Shown here in pieces: positions 10,665 through 22,680 of a DNA stretch of 64,000 nucleotides; positions within the stretch are counted from its first letter, which is position 1; each line of letters starts with the position of its first letter. Below the pieces are notes generated by a model. The model searched no databases. It was not told the origin of the DNA and saw only the letters and a program-made list of their open reading frames with translations. Both the position numbers and the translations under genes were made by a program. Source of the stretch: Zeugodacus cucurbitae (lineage: Eukaryota > Arthropoda > Insecta > Diptera > Tephritidae); contig NC_071669.1 in assembly GCF_028554725.1 (NCBI RefSeq), positions 58,957,001-59,021,000 on the forward strand, given 5' to 3'.

Positions 10665-13600
10665 TTAATAATGTCCTTCATGGTGTTCCTCGTGGTGTAC
10701 GGGGGAGGTTTTGTGCACGACAGCATTAAAGCCATTGTGTTTGTCCGCTGTGTAGTCCACGGTGCGAATGGAGCCATCAGGTTCGACCAAGGAGTATTGT
10801 CCTAGAAAGATAGGAATAAAAATTATAATAAAAAATACAATTTTTGAATTTTCAAATTTTTATATAGGTGGCAACACTAAACCACAAAAATAAAGTAACT
10901 GTTCTTTATTCTTAGTAATAAAATAAGTTGTAGAATTTTGTGAAAATTGGCAACTCTTTTTATTTTGTCGATTTTTTTACACAGGTGGCAACCCCATTTT
11001 AACTTTGGTTATAAATTACTAACCTTCAGTTTTAACAAACTTAATAATCGGTTAGGCTTAGTTTGATATCAATATTTGAATTTTGGTATTTTTTATTTCT
11101 AAATAGGTGGCAACACCTTTCGAAAATATTTCTAAAATAATATATAATTAATATATATTGTTTAATATAGTTCTTTAAATATTTAATTAATTATCTACAT
11201 ATAAATAATTAAAATATTTTTTGAATAGGTGGCAACACATTCGTATAAAATATCTATATTTCAAGTTTTTTACACTTCTTTTAATTTTTTTTTTTAATTC
11301 GCGTTCACTTTGAGTAATTATGCAAGAAAATTTCGAGTTTTAATATTTATAGACTCCGGTCCAATTTCCAATTATTACACAAATCCGTTATCTTTCTTGA
11401 CCGATTCTGCCCACAGTTCCTTCTATATACATTTCTTAAACTACTTTTACTGAGTATATCTACTAACCTTTAACGGAATCACCATCGCGCGATTCATGTT
11501 GCGATTTCACATCTCCGGTGTGGAAGTCATTCACGCCATATTTGAAGGCGTATTTAGGAGGAGCCTATAAAAATAAATATATTAATTTTGAGACCTCAGC
11601 ACAGCACATTCCAAAGTATGCTTCATAGTTCTAGACATGCACTTACATAATAATCCACATGCTCTTCCTCGTGCTCATAACCGTGATGTTCTTCGCCCAA
11701 GGAGACGCGTTCGATTTGATGTCCACTAAGCTCATGTCCACCAAGCTCGTGACCACCAGCTTCCTCGTAGCCACCATGTTGTTCTTCATAACCACCATGT
11801 TGCTCCTCATAGTAATGGCCTAGTGGCGAAGCCATGGCAAGGCAAAGTGCAGAGGCGAAAATCAAGTACTAGAAGTGTAAATGTTAAAAATAAGTGATTT
11901 CAAACGGTAAATTTATTATGTATGATGTTTATAAAATCGTATGTATTCGGAAGGTTTTTAATCAATTTCTATATGAGGATCGAGTAGAAATCACTACAGG
12001 CTTCAAATGCGCGAACTTCGCCACGCCAAATTATTTTTTGGGGGTTACAACTAGAAAAGATTTAAGAAAATCATCACGCTCCCAAGAAAAAAACTAAGAC
12101 AAATTACGGCGCAGATTAACGTTTCATCATCACAAACTGAGGATCTGCTTAGGAACCTGAGCATTTACATTTTGACTGCCCTAACTTGACTTCAAAGTAA
12201 AATGGCAATGAAAACTCTTTATCCCTCGAGAAAAAGTGTAAAGTCCATTAAACAGACAATTTCGACCAAGAAAATAATGGCGTGAAAAAATCTAAGTACT
12301 TAGACGAATAAAATCTCAAAATTTGGATTAAAAATTTAACTTCCTCCTATTTTGATATAATATTTTACTGTTTTTATAAATATAATTATATTATAAAATA
12401 AATATTTTAAGAGCGCTCGGCACATTTAGCTAGCTTTACATTGTCAAGTGACTCTAAGTGACTCAATAACCACCTGAAAAAAATTATCTCAACCTTTCCG
12501 ACTAATTCTAGCATCGTTTTCCTCGGCGGATTACTTTACGAAAATATATTTTAATACTACTTTTCTGATATTCTCTCGAAAATAGTATTTTTTTCTCTTT
12601 CATAATAGAAATTGCGAGTTCATAAACATAAAGAAGTATAAGTGTCCGGATTGATTATGATTAATTTCGTAATCTCAGTATCGTTAATTTCTGATTCATT
12701 ATTGATTTTATCGTTTAGTTACCCTAAAACGAAGGATATCGAAGTTGATACTCTGCAGATATCAAAAGAACTAGTTGGACAAGTTCGAGCTATCGATTAT
12801 GTCCTGTACTGAAACCTAAATGGAATGATATTTGGAAGGTAATTGTCAAGGCAGAGAACTTATATGAAGAAAAATTGTAATGTTGCTACAAAAATTGCAA
12901 TCATCTATGTTTCGCCCACAATGACAACAATGACGAATTGTAGGGTTTTTTGAAAAAATGTCATTTCAGTTTGCCTGGTACTTGGCCATGGAAAGCTATT
13001 ACTGTCTACTGAATCTTTCAAAAAGATATATAAACATGATAAAATTTTCATGACAACATGATGTTAGGGACTGAAAATGGGAGAAATCGGTTTACAATGA
13101 CGCCTAGATCCTATATAACTCAATTTATAGCGCATGAAGACTTCAGTGCTTAAGGGTAATTTTTTTAACGAAAATTTCCGGAAATCTCTCAGTTATATTA
13201 TAGAAATTCAAAGGAAATCTGTTCTCTTAATAATGTGCCTCTGTGACAAACATGGTTGAAATCGAATTGTAACACCCCCTCCTATATTTATGATATTAAG
13301 TTTTTCAAACATACGTTGAGTTTTATACCGTATATTTCGGTTAATATGTGAGATATCTTAGATCATAATTAAGTGAGCGTATTGTCTTTGATATAACGTA
13401 GCTTGGTGGCGAGAATACGTAAAATCGTTTCAGAAATTGTTCCAGCCCGCATATACTATACTTATTGATTTTTTTATTCTAGTGGGTCACATTGCCTTTT
13501 AGCCAAATAAAATTAAATAAATTAATTGCAAGAACATAAACTGTTCGGTTCTACTCGAACTTAGCCCTTCCTTAATTGTGTTTGCTTTTTCTTTGGACAG

Positions 13601-14069
13601 TTTACAAAGAGAATTTCATCCTTGCGCCCATTTTAAAATTAAATAATGCAAATTTTCAAATGTAAAAATATCTAGAAATATTTAGACATAAAATGTGTCA
13701 AGATCTTGCTTAAAACCTCCATTTTTCTATTAAATACTCATGATTGAACATATCAAACATTTAATTTTATACATTTACTTCCAACTCAGGTAACCTAATC
13801 ATGTTTGTGAAGTTTCGAAATTTTCACAAGATCATTTCTTATATTTCTATATATATGAATCATCTATAGATCAACAGAGGTTGCACATTTTCCACCGCCT
13901 AAATGACAATTCCATATAAATACACATTTTGTTTTTATACATATTTCGAATATATTGTACAGCAAACTGTCGGATTAACATTTTACACCAACAACACTCA
14001 AACACTTAGTTTTTTATGTCAAAAAATCCTTTGTAGCATATCCTTCATATTGCTCACCTTCAGTGCCAT
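10665..14069 (-). CDS. RR-2 cuticle protein, 4 exons, 155 aa
   Basis: This is a structural cuticle protein that would be secreted by epidermal cells and bind chitin through a Rebers-Riddiford RR-2 (chitin_bind_4) domain. Exons on the minus strand are 14058-14069 (Met-Ala-Leu-Lys), 11647-11868, 11468-11564 and 10665-10801. All introns are GT...AG (donors gtgagc, gtaagt, gttagt). Joined, they give a signal peptide (MALKYLIFASALCLAMAS), a Glu/His/Gly-rich region with EEQHGGY and GGHEL repeats (about residues 25-55), and the RR-2 domain (about 80-140) with KYAFKYGVND, HTGDVKSQHE, RDGDSVKGQYSL, DGSIRTVDYTAD and NGFNAVVHKT. A His/Glu-rich end HHEEHHEGHY follows. The start is chosen because the micro-exon joins in frame and completes the signal peptide. 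The first intron (2.19 kb) holds an old interspersed repeat. It resembles Drosophila Cpr62B/Cpr76B proteins; the exact orthologue is uncertain. Confidence 0.93.
12098..13069. other. First-intron sequence of the cuticle gene, no gene seen
   Basis: AT-rich intronic sequence between the 4-codon first exon and exon 2. No independent gene or clear repeat is seen in this part. Confidence 0.4.
13070..13580 (-). mobile_element. Old relative of the TTTTATACTCTCGCAA element family
   Basis: The right end (about 13485-13580) matches the terminus of the family at 50-51 kb: GTGGGTCACATTG, AAATTAATTGCAAGAACATAAA, then CTGTTCGGTTCTACTCGAAC and TTAGCCCTTCCTTAATTGTG. The left part keeps only scattered similarity, such as GAAATCGGTTTACAATGACGCC. 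It sits within the first intron of the cuticle gene, and its left boundary is a guess. Confidence 0.6.
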
Positions 14070-14251
14070 TTCGAGAAAAAGTCTTTTTAATTACTTATTA
14101 AACGCTTAGTTATATATTAGATTATGTATTATTTCAATACCAAAACGGTATTTTTATTTGTTTATTTCAAACAATTTTTTTGTATGTTTATTGCAAGAAA
14201 CGAGATCACTACTTTGTGCTGATCGAACTGAACGTTGCCACTTTTCACCAC

Positions 14252-14292
14252 TGAATAATACCAAAGCTCCGCTTGCATGGTGCTTTTATATA
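14252..14292 (-). promoter_or_regulatory. Core promoter of the first cuticle gene
   Basis: The minus strand carries TATATAAAAG (14283-14292), about 215 bp upstream of the ATG at 14069. A TCAG initiator-like sequence lies 38 bp downstream of the TATAAA (A at 14252), a little further than usual. A better-looking TTCAGTTC initiator is at 14223-14230, but it is about 62 bp from the TATA box. The exact start site is therefore open; the TATA box itself is strong. Confidence 0.6.
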
Positions 14293-15149
14293 CTTAGGAA
14301 GAAAGTACGGCATGCAATCGCTAAACCACGCAACAACAACAATAAACAACGACAATTTTACAGCCTACAGCAATAGATAACAACAACAACAGTAGTATAT
14401 ATACAACAAAAAGTCGAAAAATGCATACAAGAGCGGCGAAGAGCACAAACGAGTGAGAGGGAGAGAAAACGAGACAAAATGCAATGCAGTGTGGTTGAAA
14501 GAAACAATTGGAAAGGCCGCTGCTAGACAATACGGGACACAGAGAGGACTCTAAGCTCGTTCAAGTGGCAGGCTTGCATAAAAGTATATGTGTGTGTTTG
14601 TGGTTGTCTGCAAAATAAAACAACAGTAAACCAAATTAACAATACGAGCGTCACAAAAGTATATCAGCTGGAAATTATTGCCTTGCAGTGGCAATAATAA
14701 AAACAAACACACCGGATCGTAAAAACGAAATTATGCCAAAAAATTGTTGAAAATTTAATTAGTGTTTAGGTTTACAGTTGCACTGAGTTATGTTACATAC
14801 TACATATAGGTATGTAGCTCTGTGTGTCACGTGGTAATTAAACAAATTTTAAATATTTTCAAAATTCACTTTTTACCACTCCATTACATACATATGTACC
14901 GTTGTTGACATCTAATTTATGTGTGTCAATGTGCAAACCATTTTACAATCCACCAGTTGTCGGTGTGTTTAAGTGCTCATAAAACAAATTTTTGCTTAAG
15001 ACATTTATATTACTCGTCTCATATCGCTACAATTGCATTATAGTTGAATTTTATAGTTTAAGTGGTTTGCAACATTCATAAGTGACGTTTCTTCAGAGAT
15101 CCGCTTAAGGTCTTGGAGTTGCATTAGCTGCTTCTTGATAGTATAACAG
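14293..15149. other. Upstream region of the first cuticle gene
   Basis: Non-coding sequence with CAA/ACA triplet tracts (14330-14410), a GAGAGGGAGAGA patch (14453-14465) and CACGTGG near 14829. These are typical of fly regulatory DNA, but no site is demonstrated. Confidence 0.35.
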
Positions 15150-15284
15150 ACCTCAGGTGAATATATATAATTTTGGGGGCTATTCCTGGATCGTTTTCAA
15201 AAATTTTCGCCACCAAGCTACATTATATTCAAGATTGTTCGCTCACTTCAATTTTCAAAGATATCTCACATATAAGCCGATATG

Positions 15285-16371
15285 CGAGGGCTGCTATATA
15301 TATTTCTGGCCTAATAATGGAAATAGGAATATTTATCAACGAAAATGGTTTTATTGTTTTTCAAAATATTCTCCATCAAGATTTATACACTTTTGCATGG
15401 GCTCAAACCAATTTTCGAAGCACTTTTTCCACTCCGATTGAGACACCTCCAAAACATGGTTTTTGAATGCTTCAACAGCAGCTTCTGGCGACGAAAATCG
15501 TTGACCACGCATTATTTTCTTGATGTGTGGGAATAAAAAGAAGTCATTGGGTGCCAAGTCAGGGCTGTACGGCGGATGACCCATCAATTCGACGTTTTGG
15601 CCGGTCAAAAAGGCGCTGGTTTGAGCCGATGTGTGAGAGCTCGTATTGTCATGGTGCACAATGATTCGTCTTCTCTTGTTCGTTTTTCGAATTTTTCCGA
15701 AGACTTCAGGCAAACAAATGGTGGTGTACCACTCAGAATTGACCGTCCTACGTTGCTCAAGCGGAACATTCGCCACATGACCAGTTTTGCCGAAGAAACA
15801 GGCGACCATTTGCTTCGCAGTGCTTCTTCCACGAGCAACTTTCGTTGGATTTGGCTCGTCTTGGAAGACCCACGCGGTCGATTGCTGTTTTGTTTCGGGC
15901 TCATACGCATAGATCAATGATTCGTCACCTGTTACGATCTTATAAACGTCTTTTGAAGCACCGCGATCGTATTTTTTCAGCATTTCTTTACACCAATCCA
16001 CACGAGCCTTTTTTTAAGCGATTGTCAAATTGTGCGGGATCCAACGAGAACAAACCTTTTTTACGGCCAGGTGTTCATGCAATATCGAATGTATGCTGGT
16101 GGGAGAAATGCATAGGCATGCCTCTATCTGAAGGTATGTTACATGACGGTCTTGCATTATCAGTTCACGTACGGCATCGATGTTTTCTGGCACCATTTTT
16201 TGGCCGACATGATTTTTTTAATTCCCTGTAAATAAAACAATTCACGATTAAATGACAAAACGTTCTGAGTGATGTTATGCTAAAAAATGTCAAAATTTCC
16301 AATGGAAATGTCAGATTGCACCTGGCAACACTTAGTGTTGCCTAGGCCAGAAATATATATAGCAGCCCTCG
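15285..16371 (-). mobile_element. mariner transposon, mellifera-type, internally deleted
   Basis: Perfect terminal inverted repeats begin CGAGGGCTGCTATATATA (left, 15285) and run through TTTCTGGCCTA; the right end is the exact complement, ending at 16371. The flank TATG is repeated directly on both sides (15281-15284 and 16372-16375), consistent with insertion at TA. The total length is 1,087 bp, shorter than the roughly 1.3 kb usual for mariners, because the 5' part of the transposase gene is missing. The inverted repeats are intact enough for possible mobilisation in trans by a related transposase; this is inference. Confidence 0.92.
15351..16196 (-). pseudogene. mariner transposase, one stop codon and N-terminal deletion
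   Basis: The cut-and-paste DDE/D transposase of the element above. The reading frame runs from VPENIDAVRELIMQDRHVTY through HLAVKKVCSRWIPHNLTIA, then a single in-frame TAA near 16014-16016, then continues in the same frame as KKARVDWCKEMLKKYDRGAS to the normal C-terminus near 15351. The three catalytic aspartates of the DD34D set are present in TGDESL, VHHDN and YSPDLAPNDFFLF. About 90 N-terminal codons (paired-like DNA-binding part) are deleted: the upstream ATGTCGGCC runs straight into the mid-protein sequence. It is therefore inactive, but young in appearance. Confidence 0.9.
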
Positions 16372-17010
16372 TATGTATATGGTATAAATCCCACCGGAAT
16401 ATAATAATAATTAGATATATGAGGGCTAGGGGAATTTATGGCCCGATTTCACCCGATTGTTGGTACAGAGACACATTGTTAGAAGAAACAGATTCCTTCA
16501 TATCCTTCTGAATTTTTTTAATATCTGTAGAATTTACCGATTATTTAGAGAAAAAGTATTCATTGGCACTGAAGTCTTCATGTCCGATATCTGGTGCCTT
16601 GAGAATTTATAGTCCGATTTCGATAATTTTTAAATGAGTGATTCCACATCCCGTAGGGAGTATTTGTGTAAAGTTGTATTCCGATATCCTCATTGGTTCT
16701 CAATGTATATATTGCAAAGTGAACGAATCTGAAGGAATTCATAATTGTGTTATATGAGATGTAGGAGTGGTTCTTAATCGCTTTCGTCCATTTTATACGG
16801 GTAACATCAGGGTGACATTATATACCGAATTTGATAGTAAATAGTAGAGTAGTTCTTGACACAAAAGTAGACGACGTCACGCCTGTTTTCCAGTTTCATT
16901 TTGCCGATTTGGAAGCAACTATTCTCTAATCATACTGATATATCAAAAATTGGCAAAATTTGACCAAAACTAGTAGTATCAGAGAACGAATTGAGGTTAC
17001 CAAGTCGCAA

Positions 17011-18478
17011 AAATGTTACTATTTTTAAAAATTTGTGACAGTCTGCCTTTTTTTCTGATTTTGTAGTTTTATACCGAGCTCATAATCTGTGCATTCGTAA
17101 GAATACCGGACTTTGTGGTCATTTCAATCTTATAAAGCTTCAGCTATTAAAAGCTAATGCTTCCATTTATATCCGCTACATACATATATCCCATTATTTT
17201 CTGAGAAAGACTTTGGGTTAAGCGGCCGTAGAAAAAATTGGAAATCTTGGTCATTACATATATGAACAAATTTAGTTTGAATTGGCAAGAAACCCACCCA
17301 TTTCTATTAATACATTTTTTCTAATCTTGATCCCTGAACCGACAGGAGTTTTCATCTCATTCAGAAGCCTGGAAGATAATATAGTATCAACAATAAGATC
17401 CTCATTTTACATATAAAACTTTATTGAATACCGTTAGCTCTCTAGCAGTTATTCTCTCAAGTGATACTATTTCATAAGGGAAACAATCTGTATATACATA
17501 TACACATATAAAGATATATAATTATATAAAATCTTATGTAATCCTAAAAAAACAGGCGTATATTTTAAGCAATCAATCACTTTATCTACATATACTAAGC
17601 TATAAGCTCACAATGTTTCTAAAGAAAATCAGAAACTGTAAATCAATCAATATTTCAAAAAAAAAAAGATTTTTTAACAAATAACAAAAACCTTAAAGAC
17701 AAAGGAGAGTATTGCTACACCACTAAATGTCATTCACCAGCATTTACATATGAGCATTACCGAACAAGCACCCACACAAAGGCACAAGTGCATGCACCTA
17801 CACATTCATATATACCATACATACTATATACATATATATAAAATATGTACATATATTCGAACAGATAACAACAATGACTATGCGCTTTTGGAATTTACTT
17901 TTGCTTTTCTTTCATTCATAATTTTAAAGTAGTTCACCTGTTGTTCGCGGTTCTGTCGTTGCTAGCCACTTGACGCCACTTTTTTGCCATTATTGCCACA
18001 TTTACGCGTCGCGGTACTTACTTTTTAATAGCGCCTCAACAGCGCCAACAACAAACAATGGGGTAGACAACGAAGGCATTTAGGTGTTGTGTTGATTTTG
18101 TGGTTTTTCGTCGGTTGGTCTTTCTAGTTGGTTAGACAGTAAAATGAGCTTGCGAAATTCACACGGTAACAGCACCGAACAAAAACTAACAAATAAACAA
18201 ACGTGCCACATGAGTGCTTTGCGCCCCATTTGTGACGCGTGCCTGACTGCATTGACGTAGCAACGTCTGGCTAGACATATTTCTATTGTCATAATTGAAG
18301 GTACCATTAACTAGTAATGTTTATATATATCAAGGAGGTAACCCTAGTCGTGGGGTTCCAGAATTTATATTATTTAGTATTTCTTGGAATTTTGAGATCA
18401 ATATATAACATGTTTTCATACGCTTCTCAATAATATCCAGTAAAACCAGTTTTTCTGAAATGATTAATAAAGCAAGTG
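17011..18478. other. Intergenic DNA, no gene seen
   Basis: AT-rich non-coding sequence with ACATATA/CATATAC runs (17480-17520, 17800-17850). The part from 17930 to 18300 is richer in GC, but its open frame on the minus strand shows no recognisable protein. Confidence 0.4.
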
Positions 18479-19859
18479 AGCAAGGGTTAGGTGGGTTTCA
18501 GAGGCTAAAAACAAGGGTATTTTTAAATTTCTTTTAAGCAATTAAGCATATCAAAGATACATGTTTAAACAGTATTTTGTGAAATTTTTATTTAAAAATC
18601 TGAAAACTCAGACTTTGGCACTTCATCTACCATGACCCTTTTTTTTCATTTTTTAATATCATCCCAAATCAATAAACCAACAAGGAAGGAAGGGCTAAGT
18701 TCGGGTGTAACCGAACATTTTATACTATCGCAATTTATTTATTTAACTTTATTTATATTATATAATACACAATTTGACCCACATATTCGTCATATATATT
18801 GTATAAAGTCCAATGAAAGTTGGAAACCATAATATTAGGTTAGAAGCACCGAGGTCCTCGTGTTCGATATATGAGGCCTTAAACCCAGATTTCGGCGATT
18901 TTTAGAATGGGGCTGCCACACTATTAACATAGTATTTGTGCAAAGTTCTGCACCGATATCTTCACTAGTGCTTACTTTATATATTGCAAAGTAAACGATT
19001 CAGATCGTCTTCAAAGTTCTAGTATATAGGAAGTAGGCGTGGTTGTGAAGCGATTTGGTCTATTTTCACAACATATCATTGGGATGTAAGGAAACTATTA
19101 CAAACCAAGTTTCATTGAAATCGGTCGAGTAGTTCCTGAGATATGGTTTTTGACCCAAAAATGGGCGATGCCACACCCATTTCCCATTTTGTGAAAAACC
19201 CTCAGTGCAGTTTTCATCTGCCATTTCTTATGTGAAATTTAGTGTTTCTGACGTTTTTCGTTAGTGAGTTAACCCATTTTTAGTAGTTTTCAACATAACC
19301 TTTGTTTGGGAGGTGGGCGTAGTTATTGTCCGATTTCTTTCATTTTTGGACTATATAAGGAAATGGCTAAAAAAACGACTGCAGAAAGTTTGGTTTATAT
19401 AGCTCTATTGGTTTGCGAGATATGTACAAAAAACTTAGTAGGGGGCGGGGCCACGCCCACTTCCCCAAAAAAATTACATCCAAATATGCCCCTTCATAGT
19501 GCGATCCTTCATACCAAATTTTATTTCCATAGCTTTATTTATGGCTTAGTTATGGCACTTTATGGGTTTTCGGTTTTCGCCATTTTGTGGGCGTGGCAGT
19601 GGTCCGATTTTGCTCATTTTCGAAAGCAACCTTCCTATGGTGCCAAGAAATAAGTGTGCCAAGTTTTACTCAAGGTACAATTTTTACTCAAGTTACAGCT
19701 TGCACAGACAGACGGACGGACGAACGGACGGACAGACAGACATTCGGATTTGAATATTACTCGGATTGAATTGATATTTTTGGATAATATTTTACACATA
19801 TTGCACTAATAAAAATAACAAAAAAATTTTGAAAATTTGAAATCCACCTAACCCCTTAA
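18479..19859. mobile_element. TTAA-type MITE carrying a nested 1.1-kb element
   Basis: The left edge reads CAAGGGTTAGGTGGGTTTCA (18481 on). The right edge, on the minus strand, reads TTAAGGGGTTAGGTGGATTT (ending at 19859). These are imperfect terminal inverted repeats of the same TTAAGGGG type as other elements in this window. The inside is mostly taken up by the family copy at 18681-19760. The left TTAA has decayed. Confidence 0.65.
18681..19760 (+). mobile_element. Copy of the TTTTATACTCTCGCAA family
   Basis: Starts AAGGAAGGAAGGGCTAAG, then CGGGTGTAACCGAACATTTT and ATACTATCGCAATTTATTT. The body carries the family blocks AAAGTTCTGCACCGATATC, GATTCAGATCGTC, GGAAGTAGGCGTGGTTGT, CCATTTTGTGGGCGTGG and a GACGGACGGACGAACGGACG tract (about 19710-19735). 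The distal end with TTGCGAGAGTATAAAA is missing. Any long frame inside is a by-product of the repeat and recurs with changes in every copy. Confidence 0.85.
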
Positions 19860-21656
19860 TTTCTGAAGGAAGATGTAGGATAGATTTTTTCAGTTGACGG
19901 TCTAGGTTAAGTTGTTGTCAGTCGACGCTTTGGGAGGCCCATTGTGACAAAAAAAATTGACGGTGTATCTTTCTATATTTCTTCGAGCGAGGTCACGTAC
20001 ACGTTTTTTGCTTAGTGTTTACAAGTCTTCATAGATTTGCAGGACCCAAAATCACACTCACTTATACTTATAACCAACTGCAGCTAGAACGAAAAGCCAT
20101 TATACTAAATCCTTGCTGTCTGATTGATTTCTTCCGGATTGAACGTCCATTCACATCTCAAGATAATGTATGTAAGAAAATAATAGGCGTAATCGGTCCA
20201 TACTCTCCAGTAGATACAATATACTGAATGTGAAGATTTTTACCTCTCTGCTAATTAATGGGATATTACAAAATATGTGAGTTATTTTTAAAAAATGAAT
20301 TATATTTTTTCTTCAACTGTACACTAATTGTTACCGAGAATTTATGAAATTGTGTTATACTTTGTAGACCCATTATATTCGGGGCATTCATACCCAAACT
20401 TATCTGTATAAACTGCTTACTTATTTTTTTATTAATGAAAATGAATGCTAAAATATTTATTTTTAAATAATTAATATATTTGCAAATACTTTCTAATTCT
20501 TCCTTCTACTTATTAACACTCTATTGTTCATTTCAATATTTTTAATTACCAAAAATATTTTAAGTTAATTGGTTTGAAAACAAATTGAGACAAGTTAACC
20601 TCAGTGGCTCGCCACACTTATGCAAGAGTGAATTGAACGAAGAGAATTCGCTTGGAAAATTTTGGTATTTAGACTGTGGTTATGGTAAGGAGCTATGTAC
20701 ATATATATAGATATATAATACGATAAATATATTTTATACTTTCAAAAATTATTAGCTATGAAATTTAAATTTCAAAACTAACTTTCTAATTTATTTATGA
20801 TTAATTAGCACATGAAGTGACCAACACAATCAGTTCGGAATTTTGTGTCAGCAGACAGACGACATAACTTTGTTTTAAATATTGAGTTTACAGTTAGCAG
20901 CTGACCACTCAAAATGCATCTGCAACATTTCATTTGCTTGCAACACCGGGTGCAACAAATTGTGCTTTGACAGTTTTTGTTAAAAATTTATAATGAAAAT
21001 CCATTATACAATTCCATTAGCAGACATTTTTGTTTAAAAAAGTTTTTTTTTTTATAACTAATACAAAAATGTATATATATGTATGAACCAAAATATTTTA
21101 CCGAATATCTACAATTGCTTCAAATAATTACTGCTCTTATTCGTAATTTACAATTTTCGATTGCTTCATTTGGCTGCAGCCATTTTCGTGTCATTACTGC
21201 ACTTAACTTTGAATTAGATTTGCAGTCCGAAAAATCGTAAATAAGTAAATTTGGTTTACTCAGTTGTGGTGTATGACTCATTGGTCATTAAATAAATTGT
21301 CTTAATCGAAAAATTGCAAATAACTGCCAAACCATTTCTTTGTTGTTGTGGCACTGCCTCGAGCATTGATTAAAAAAATCTTAAATTAACTTCTTTTATT
21401 TCATTTTAATGCTTTGAGCTGCACGAATTTGTGACTCAATTACACTCGGATAATTCATGAGGAATTGAGATATATTATTGAGGTAACCTTGTTCACATTA
21501 CTGACAATTTTATTTTGTAGTGACTGTAATCATCTGACAGCATTCTGACAGGTGTCATTTATATCAATTAAAGATTACATATTGGTGGCGAATATATTTC
21601 TATCAAATTTTATTGAGATATGTTACTCGTTTAACGATATATTCGTCAAAAAACAT
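19860..21656. other. Intergenic DNA, no gene seen
   Basis: AT-rich non-coding sequence. TA-rich stretches occur at 20700-20730 and 21060-21085. No protein or RNA gene is recognised. Confidence 0.4.
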
Positions 21657-22680
21657 CTAACAAAGAAAATCACCATTATTACTAAATCTTTTATCTTTTA
21701 TCAATATAGAAGAATTCCTTAACCGATGCCCCAAAATCACTATCTTCGTTTGACGTGACCCTAACTTGATTTCGGTTTTGAATTCCTTTGACCTCGCATG
21801 CTCCCAGCTCGATTTCATAAAATACAAAAAAAATCTCGATTTCACGTGACCCAAAAAATGTAAGCATACCTTCCATCACGTGACCCGACCAAAAGTTTGT
21901 TTGGCCGAGGTCATTGACCTTTGATAGGGGTTTGTTTACATTTTGGTTTTGGGTCAATGACCTTTGACAAGGGTTTGTTTACATTTTGGCCGAGGTCAAT
22001 GACCTTTGACAAGGGTTTGTTTACATTTTGGTTTTGGGTCAAACAGAGGTTTGTTTACATTTTGGTTTGGGGTCAATGACCTTTTGTCGGGGTTTCTTTA
22101 CATTTTGGTTTTGAGTCAATGACCTTCGACAGAGGTTTGTTTACATTTTGGCTTGGGGGTTTGTTCACTTTTGTATTGTTGAAATACCCTTTATCGGTGT
22201 AAATGTCCTTTAGCATGTTGGTTTACATTTTCGGTCGTTTCGTGATGACAGGTTTATTTACGTTTGGATCACATGAAGTCAGGTTTGTTTACATTTTGAG
22301 GGCTCCTGAGAGATACGTATAAAAAGACATGTGGTATTTGAAGGTATCACAACAGGTTAAGTTTATTTGCTTTTTGGGCATTCGAATGAGCTTAGATTTG
22401 TTTGTATTTTGGATGGTAATAGGAGCCGAGGTTTTGGTTACAAGTTGAGTATCACGCAAGGTAAGGTTTGATTATATATTGGCGACGTCGTGTAAATTTT
22501 TTTAATATTTCGAGGTGGCCACATGCCGTCGAATTTTTTTTAATTTTTGAAAATCCTTATGAGGTCAAGTTTATTTCATTTAGAGTCCACGTGGGGCGAG
22601 GTTTGAACATAATTTTGCAATTCGTTTACGTCGAGAGTTTTCGATTTTATTTTTGAGTTGAGGGCATGATATGGAATCTG
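21657..22680 (+). repeat. Minisatellite with EcRE-like palindromes and TTGTTTAC sites, copy 1
   Basis: The best part (21908-22145) repeats every 42-43 bp: an inverted repeat AGGTCAnTGACCT/GGGTCAATGACCT followed by TTTGACAAGGG, TTTGTTTACATTTTGG and TTTTG or CCG. Perfect palindromes lie at 21908-21920, 21951-21963, 21993-22005 and 22070-22082, a one-mismatch copy at 22113, and a half site at 22036. TTGTTTAC occurs at 21932, 21975, 22017, 22051, 22137 and 22285. On both sides degenerate units continue, with CACGTGACCC (21843, 21878) and TTTTTGGGCATTCG-type spacers. Reading frames over the array are only the repeat translated. See copies at 32.2 and 62.3 kb. Confidence 0.9.

Larger units (their letters stand above)
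15150..17010 (+). mobile_element. Divergent relative of the 1.1-kb element family, split by a mariner
   Basis: The flanks 15150-15284 and 16372-17010 together resemble the old copy at 33.24-33.75 kb: GGCTATTCCTGGATCG, GCCACCAAGCTACATTATAT and AGATATCTCACATA on the left; CCCACCGGAA, ATATGAGGGCTAGG, CCGATTTC and GGCACTGAAGTCTTCATG on the right. The mariner at 15285-16371 is inserted between these two halves. No coding content is seen. Confidence 0.55.

Noticed and set aside
15576..16231. Plus-strand frames opposite the mellifera-type mariner transposase
   Set aside because: Antisense shadows of the transposase gene.
19306..19653. 115-codon frame with a hydrophobic stretch, seen again at 34.9 and 50.3 kb
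   Set aside because: It recurs only as part of the repeated element, differs in start and end in each copy, and other copies break it.
21657..21957. Minus-strand frames of 65-88 codons
   Set aside because: They overlap the degenerate end of the EcRE/FOXO minisatellite and show no domain.
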